Shown: in pieces, positions 7,566-10,587 of the stretch
Layout: each line of letters starts with the position of its first letter
How positions within the stretch are numbered: the stretch's first letter is position 1
From: Bacteroidota bacterium
Lineage (GTDB): Bacteria > Bacteroidota > Bacteroidia > Chitinophagales > Chitinophagaceae
DNA length: 10,587 nucleotides
Direction of reading: 5' to 3'
Assembly (NCBI GenBank): GCA_023433345.1
Contig: JAEZDA010000007.1
Coordinates: forward strand, 1 to 10,587
Made by a program: the position numbers and the translations under genes
Notes under the pieces: generated by a model
Told to the model about the DNA's origin: nothing
What the model saw: only the letters and a program-made list of their open reading frames with translations
Database searches by the model: none

Positions 7566-7585
7566 TGCAAACTTAATCGTTTGCA
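7566..7585 (-). promoter_or_regulatory. gpmI -7 box (TAAGTTTG) embedded in a 7-bp inverted repeat
   Basis: The minus strand reads TAAGTTTG-CAGC-ATG: an exact TAnnTTTG (plus-strand 7568-7575) 4 nt before the start codon. The -7 box lies within a perfect inverted repeat, TGCAAAC-TTAATC-GTTTGCA on the plus strand (7566-7585), so a dimeric repressor bound there would block it. A TTG 12 nt upstream of the box is too close for a normal -33 element. Promoter and operator roles are inference. Confidence 0.45.
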
Positions 7586-7645
7586 TTCAAGCCTTTATAA
7601 GCAGGGGCTTTTTCTTAACAGCAAGTTTTGAACAGGAAAGGCGCT

Positions 7646-7660
7646 TGGCACGTTTTTAGT
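7646..7660 (+). promoter_or_regulatory. Sigma-54-like -24/-12 candidate upstream of the DUF4783-type gene
   Basis: TTGGCACG begins at 7645 and matches the -24 element fully. After TTTT comes TAGT, where TTGC is expected for -12, so the spacing is right but the invariant GC is GT. A TAGTTTTA at 7672-7679, one mismatch from the general -7 consensus and 24 nt after the same TTG, is an alternative. Either would start transcription just before the ATG at 7693. Confidence 0.3.
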
Positions 7661-7692
7661 CTGTTCGGCTGTAGTTTTAAATCTAATATGAA

Positions 7693-8073
7693 ATGAAAAG
7701 AATGCTCGCCTTCTTGGCACTGGCAGTGGTGGTAAGTTCATTTACCACAATGGTGGGGATGGATGATGTGGTTGCTGCTCTTAAAAAGGGAAATGCCACC
7801 CAGGTAGCACGTTATTTCGATAATACCGTAGAGATTACCCTCCCAGAAAAAAGTAACAGCTACAGCAGGAGCCAGGCTGAGACCATTCTCAGAGATTTCT
7901 TTCGCACCAAATCTGTAAAAGGTTTCGACGTAATTCATCAGGGCGACAATGGCAGTTCCCAATATTGCATTGGTACTTTATTTACATCTACAGCTACTTA
8001 TCGCACCACGGTTTTCATGAAGCAGAAATCTAATAAGCAAGCTCTCCAGGAAATCAGGTTTGAAAACAGGTAA
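7693..8073 (+). CDS. Small exported DUF4783-type protein
   Basis: 126 aa. A clear signal peptide is present (MKR, hydrophobic LAFLALAVVVSSF, cleavage near residues 18-22). The mature part starts MDDVVAALKKGNATQVARYF, then NTVEITLPEKSNSYSRSQAE, FFRTKSVKGFDVIHQGDNGS and YCIGTLFTSTATYRTTVFMK. This matches from recall the DUF4783 family, small Bacteroidota periplasmic proteins predicted to adopt an NTF2-like cone fold. No catalytic role is known. ATG 7693 overlaps the stop of a two-codon ORF (ATG AAA TGA from 7688). An in-frame ATG at 7702 would leave the signal peptide without its basic residues, so 7693 is preferred. Divergent from gpmI and convergent with the next gene; the 49-nt gap to that gene shows no convincing terminator. 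Confidence 0.85.
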   Translation: MKRMLAFLALAVVVSSFTTMVGMDDVVAALKKGNATQVARYFDNTVEITLPEKSNSYSRSQAETILRDFFRTKSVKGFDVIHQGDNGSSQYCIGTLFTSTATYRTTVFMKQKSNKQALQEIRFENR

Positions 8074-8122
8074 GAGATAGCCGTAGTGTTTCCGAGGAAG
8101 CGAAATTTGGTTGTAGACCTTC

Positions 8123-8755
8123 TCATAAAATCGACACTACTTTCGGCTCGATTTCTCTTCGTCCTGTTGGGCCGGTAATGATAATCTTTTTAAATACCAG
8201 AACATCTCCCGTTCCAAGTGTAGCAAACTGTTGCCGTAATTGATCAGAAATAATGTGTCCTGGATTATTTATGATTGTATAATAACTGGTGCCTGAGCGC
8301 AGAATATAAACCTCGAAGCTTTCAATTTTAAAGCGGATGTCGAATCCATATTTACCGTCAAGCTCAGCATGAACAACTTGTTGCGCGGCCAATCTGTGTG
8401 TAGAAATAGTATCTCCCCGCGATCCTATCATAAAAGTTGGATCGCCCAGATTCTTTACCCTGAAACTGGTTCTTCCAATTTCCTTTAGATATCCCTGAGA
8501 ATTTTTGAAAATGATGAGATCGGCCTTCCCAGCCCGTTCGGGTCGAAATATGTATGAACCGTTAGTTCCCGTGATTGCTCCATTATCCGTTTTAATTATT
8601 AATGATTTCACTGACTCCATTTCCACGGCAACACTAACGGGATTGTCGATTCCTTTGTAGAAAATGTTCTCCCTGTCGTTTGAAATGGAAAACTTTTGAC
8701 CAGCCGCTGAAAGTCCGGGAATTAAGAGAGCGAATATTAAAATTAATTTATTCAA
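8123..8755 (-). CDS. Orphan periplasmic protein resembling GldM C-terminal domains
   Basis: 210 aa. Signal peptide at 1-19 (MNK, LILIFALLIPGLSAAG), then two beta-rich domains. The first has the GldM-type signature NIFYKGIDNPVSVAV (30-44) and TGTNGSYIFRPERAGKADL (62-80), closing with FRVKNLGDPTFMIG (98-111). The second has KYGFDIRFKIESFEVY (135-150), an LGTGDVLVFKKI strand (180-191) and TGPTGRRE (194-201). This resembles the last two periplasmic domains of GldM, without its transmembrane helix or first two domains. GldM drives T9SS, and gldN is at the left end of this window, so a T9SS accessory or decoy role is possible but unproven. The start is TTG at 8753-8755: upstream in frame there is only ATA/ATT before a stop, and TTG gives a complete signal peptide. 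Paralogues of this kind occur in Bacteroidota outside the gld operon (from recall). Confidence 0.75.
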   Translation of the reverse strand: MNKLILIFALLIPGLSAAGQKFSISNDRENIFYKGIDNPVSVAVEMESVKSLIIKTDNGAITGTNGSYIFRPERAGKADLIIFKNSQGYLKEIGRTSFRVKNLGDPTFMIGSRGDTISTHRLAAQQVVHAELDGKYGFDIRFKIESFEVYILRSGTSYYTIINNPGHIISDQLRQQFATLGTGDVLVFKKIIITGPTGRREIEPKVVSIL

Positions 8756-8794
8756 GGATGTTAAATAAAGAGTTATAGCTAAAATTCACAATCG

Positions 8795-9262
8795 TTCGCG
8801 GGGATTTTCATCCTGGTCCACGGCCGGGTTGCGGTTGATTTCAGGTTTGCGGTCTGGCTCAGACGGTTTCGTTTACCAGTAATTTTCTTTCGATCTGCCT
8901 GGTGAAAGCCGGTTCGCGATCAATATCCGGTTTGCGATTGTTCTACCAGTAATTAACTTTACATCTGCCTGTTGAAAAGCGAGGCCGCGATTGACATCAG
9001 GTTTACGGCCGGCTAAACAACGATCCGTCATTTACCGGAAACCCATTCGTACCTGGATGGTAAAAGGCGGGGTTGCGATTAATATCCGGTTTGCGATTGA
9101 ATTCACTTTCGATCTGCTTGGTGAAAGCCGGTTCGAGATTAATATCCGGTTTGCGATTGTTCTACCCGTAATTCAATTTACATCTGCCTGTTGAAAAGCC
9201 AGGTCGCGATTGATATCAGGCTTCGCAATCTGGCTCAGGCGGCCTCGTTATCTACCAGTGAT
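8795..9262. repeat. Six-copy degenerate repeat array with 60-88 nt spacing
   Basis: Core copies are anchored at 8837, 8922, 8993, 9081, 9141 and 9212, giving spacings of 85, 71, 88, 60 and 71. Each core is itself a doublet of a ~17-nt motif, CCGGTTYGCGATYAAT. The sequence between cores also repeats: TACCAGTAATT, then CATCTGCCTGTTGAAAAGCC or a CGATCTGCCTGGTGAAAGCC variant. Copies 2-3 and 5-6 sit exactly 219 nt apart, so a block was duplicated. A truncated extra copy is visible near 8795-8815. On the minus strand the cores all read [NDG]RKPDINR-like peptide, with differences mostly at third positions. Frames do not join, except copies 5 to 4 (60 nt), and stops intervene. It is best read as a decayed coding repeat or a non-coding repeat; it is not a CRISPR. 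Confidence 0.8.
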
Positions 9263-9434
9263 CCCCTTCACCCCGGGGTACGTCAACCCCTATCCCCACG
9301 AGTTCAAGTTCAGCAATTTTTTTGAGATAATCTGCATAATAAGCGTTTGTAATCGTATGTAAATTGATGTACACAGATCATCAAATTGTTTCGTAGTCAC
9401 GGCCAGCATATTGTTAATCCCCATATCATCACAA

Positions 9435-9447
9435 GTCAGGACCTGAC
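9435..9447. promoter_or_regulatory. Palindrome GTCAGG-A-CCTGAC upstream of nadC
   Basis: Perfect 6-bp arms around one central A, ending 55 nt before the nadC ATG. Size and symmetry suit a dimeric regulator. I do not recognise it as the motif of a known NAD-biosynthesis regulator, and the arm length could arise by chance in a gap of this size. Confidence 0.3.
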
Positions 9448-9490
9448 ATCGACACTAGTATCAAATCACCGCTTTCACCTCCTTTCCACT

Positions 9491-9498
9491 TAGCTTTG
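9491..9498 (+). promoter_or_regulatory. nadC -7 promoter box (TAGCTTTG)
   Basis: TAGCTTTG-CCTG-ATG: an exact TAnnTTTG 4 nt before the nadC start, with the same spacing as at gpmI and the lipoprotein gene. There is no clear TTTG/TTG at the -33 distance. No purine-rich Shine-Dalgarno precedes the ATG, which is consistent with a leaderless or near-leaderless message. Confidence 0.5.
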
Positions 9499-9502
9499 CC
9501 TG

Positions 9503-10354
9503 ATGAATTTCAATAGAAGTTTAAAAATTCTTGTGGAATCCGCCCTGGCTGAAGATGTGGGTGAAGGCGATCACTCAACCCTTTGCTGTATTCCGCCGCA
9601 AACAAAGGGCACTGCGGTTCTAAAGATCAAGCAGCAGGGAGTTCTTGCAGGCGTTAAAGTAGCGCGATTTATTTTCGACCTTCTTGAACCGGGATCAATT
9701 TTTTCTGTTCAGAAAAATGACGGAGAGAAAATGAATGTGGGCGAAACGGCCTTCTCCGTAGAAGCATCCGTGCATACAATTCTTAAAGCAGAAAGGCTCG
9801 TGCTCAATATCATGCAAAGAATGAGCGGTATTGCAACGCTAACTCATGTGTACTCTGAAAAGATAAAAGGTTATAAAACCAAATTGCTCGATACGCGCAA
9901 AACGACTCCAAATTTCCGGCTTCTTGAAAAAGAGGCAGTAAAAATTGGCGGTGGTTTTAATCATCGCTTCGGACTGTTCGACATGATCATGCTCAAAGAC
10001 AATCACATTGATTATGCGGGTGGAATTGAACCAGCAATCGAAAAAGCTGCCGCCTACATTCAAACGCGGCCTCATCTCAAAATTGAAATTGAAACACGCA
10101 ATATAGAAGAGGTGAAAAAGGTTTTGTCAGTTGGAAAGGTTCATCGAATCATGCTTGATAATTTTACTCCTGATAACATTAAGGAAGCTTTGTTACTTAT
10201 CAACGGCGATTATGAAACAGAGGCCAGTGGCGGCATCACATTAGATAATATAGAAGATTATGCGAAGACTGGCGTTGATTTTATTTCCAGTGGCGCAATT
10301 ATTCATCAGGCTAAAAGCGTTGACCTTAGTTTAAAAGCGAAAATCATTTCGTAA
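9503..10354 (+). CDS. nadC: Nicotinate-nucleotide pyrophosphorylase (carboxylating), quinolinate phosphoribosyltransferase
   Basis: Converts quinolinate plus PRPP to nicotinate mononucleotide, CO2 and PPi, the third step of de novo NAD synthesis after NadB and NadA, in the cytosol. 283 aa, the family size. Visible motifs: EDVGEGDHST (17-26), AERLVLNIMQRMSGIAT (96-112), the quinolinate/PRPP-binding block LDTRKTTPNFRLLEKEAVKI (129-148) followed by GGGFNHRFGLFDMIMLKDNH (149-168), EIETRN (195-200), MLDNF (217-221), ASGGI (241-245) and SSGAI (262-266). All the usual conserved segments are present, so activity is expected. ATG 9503 matches the family N-terminus. The next gene starts 2 nt after the TAA. 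nadA and nadB are not in the window. Confidence 0.97.
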   Translation: MNFNRSLKILVESALAEDVGEGDHSTLCCIPPQTKGTAVLKIKQQGVLAGVKVARFIFDLLEPGSIFSVQKNDGEKMNVGETAFSVEASVHTILKAERLVLNIMQRMSGIATLTHVYSEKIKGYKTKLLDTRKTTPNFRLLEKEAVKIGGGFNHRFGLFDMIMLKDNHIDYAGGIEPAIEKAAAYIQTRPHLKIEIETRNIEEVKKVLSVGKVHRIMLDNFTPDNIKEALLLINGDYETEASGGITLDNIEDYAKTGVDFISSGAIIHQAKSVDLSLKAKIIS

Positions 10355-10356
10355 TA

Positions 10357-10587
10357 ATGGCAAAGAAAGTTTTTCAATCCGGGTTGGTTTATTCAACCGA
10401 TAAAAATTTAATGAAGGAGGTTCCGGCAGAGAACGAAGGTCCTGTTCCGCCCTCATCTCAAAATATGGTGGTTCTTTTGGACAAGAAGCAGCGCGCAGGA
10501 AAAGTGGTTACACTTGTGGATGGCTTTGAAGGTTCAGGAATTGAAAGTCTTGGCAAGCAGTTGAAGAATGCATGCGGCACAGGGGGC
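10357..10587 (+). CDS. SUI1/YciH-family translation initiation factor homologue, 3'-truncated by window edge
   Basis: 77 codons are visible and the frame runs off the right edge; the full protein would be about 110 residues. The N-terminus MAKKVFQSGLVYSTD and the later LDKKQRAGKVVTLVDGFEG, SLGKQLKNACGTGG (the C/T-GTGG turn) are typical of bacterial SUI1 (eIF1-like) proteins such as E. coli YciH. The family is thought to influence start-codon fidelity on the small ribosomal subunit; it is non-essential where tested. ATG at 10357 is 2 nt after the nadC stop, so it is likely in the same transcript and translationally coupled. If nadC mRNA is leaderless, its partner being an initiation-fidelity protein is an amusing but unproven coincidence. 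Confidence 0.92.
   Translation, partial: MAKKVFQSGLVYSTDKNLMKEVPAENEGPVPPSSQNMVVLLDKKQRAGKVVTLVDGFEGSGIESLGKQLKNACGTGG

Larger units (their letters stand above)
9266..9502. other. Intergenic stretch upstream of nadC with short minus-strand ORFs and inverted repeats
   Basis: No confident gene. The minus strand carries two overlapping short ORFs in different frames. One runs 9424-9290 (44 aa, ATG, MGINNMLAVTTKQFDDL...). The other runs 9374-9252 (40 aa, GTG start, containing NAYYADYLKKIAELELVGIG and ending GEGDHW), with its stop inside the repeat array. Both look more protein-like than random sequence but lack support. An 8-bp palindrome CCCCGGGG is at 9271-9278. An inverted repeat TTGATG...CATCAA is at 9364-9384. 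The nadC-proximal palindrome and -7 box are listed separately. Confidence 0.45.

Noticed and set aside
8074..8122. Terminator between the convergent DUF4783-type and GldM-like genes
   Set aside because: Only a 4-bp TTCC/GGAA stem is visible, with no U-run on either strand.
8991..9194. Plus-strand ORF of 67 aa across the repeats
   Set aside because: It is a by-product of the repeat: INIRFAI recurs only because the DNA repeats, there is no start signal, and wobble-like variation favours the other strand.
8822..9262. CRISPR array
   Set aside because: Core spacing is irregular (60-88 nt), cores are degenerate, and the sequences between cores repeat each other instead of being unique; no cas genes are nearby.
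9364..9384. Inverted repeat TTGATG...CATCAA as a regulatory site
   Set aside because: Six-bp arms with a 9-nt spacer are expected by chance in AT-rich DNA and it lies far from the nadC start.
9477..9483. Minus-strand AGGAGGT as a Shine-Dalgarno for a gene running away from nadC
   Set aside because: Every start codon in range meets a stop within a few codons, and Bacteroidota rarely rely on strong SD sites.

Overview
The window reads as chromosomal DNA from a member of the Bacteroidota, most likely a Chitinophagaceae/Sphingobacteriia-type organism. This is an inference from four things. A gldN gene of the type IX secretion/gliding machinery is present. There is a separate periplasmic protein resembling the C-terminal half of GldM. 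An ECF sigma factor is paired with a one-TM protein carrying a C-terminal outer-membrane-barrel-like domain. Finally, three genes have exact matches to the Bacteroidota -7 box TAnnTTTG. Base composition looks moderate and fairly even.

Layout. Positions 1-784 (+) hold the 3' part of gldN, presumably the end of a gldKLMN operon, closed by a bidirectional terminator at about 809-843. A short spacer (844-1023) contains two kinds of low-complexity tandem repeat, one of which runs over the uvrC stop codon. A long minus-strand stretch then reads from right to left: gpmI, a haem-binding-domain protein (4 nt behind gpmI), an ECF sigma factor, the sigma-linked TM/barrel protein with a strong terminator (3441-3479), a small lipoprotein, and uvrC (3 nt behind the lipoprotein). 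At 7564-7692 gpmI diverges from a small exported DUF4783-type protein on the plus strand. That gene converges with a minus-strand orphan GldM-like protein. The window ends with nadC and the start of a SUI1/YciH-family gene 2 nt downstream (both +).

The coding content is mostly housekeeping: glycolysis, NAD synthesis, nucleotide excision repair and translation. To this are added envelope and secretion functions (GldN, GldM-like protein, lipoprotein, sigma/barrel pair, haem-binding protein). The one region not explained by genes is the 747-nt gap between the GldM-like gene and nadC. Its left two thirds hold six degenerate copies of a repeat spaced 60-88 nt apart. On the minus strand the copies share a peptide-like motif (RKPDINR..AF) and differ mainly at third codon positions, although stops and frameshifts interrupt any long reading frame. 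The remaining third also reads protein-like in pieces on the minus strand. A decayed or fast-evolving repeat-protein gene is my best reading, with a purely non-coding repeat as the alternative.

A second pattern worth noting is that gpmI, nadC and the lipoprotein-uvrC unit each have an exact TAnnTTTG exactly 4 nt before the ATG, which would give leaderless or nearly leaderless transcripts. I found no tRNA, rRNA, CRISPR array, insertion sequence or clear phage gene, and no strong candidate for a wholly new defence or mobile system.
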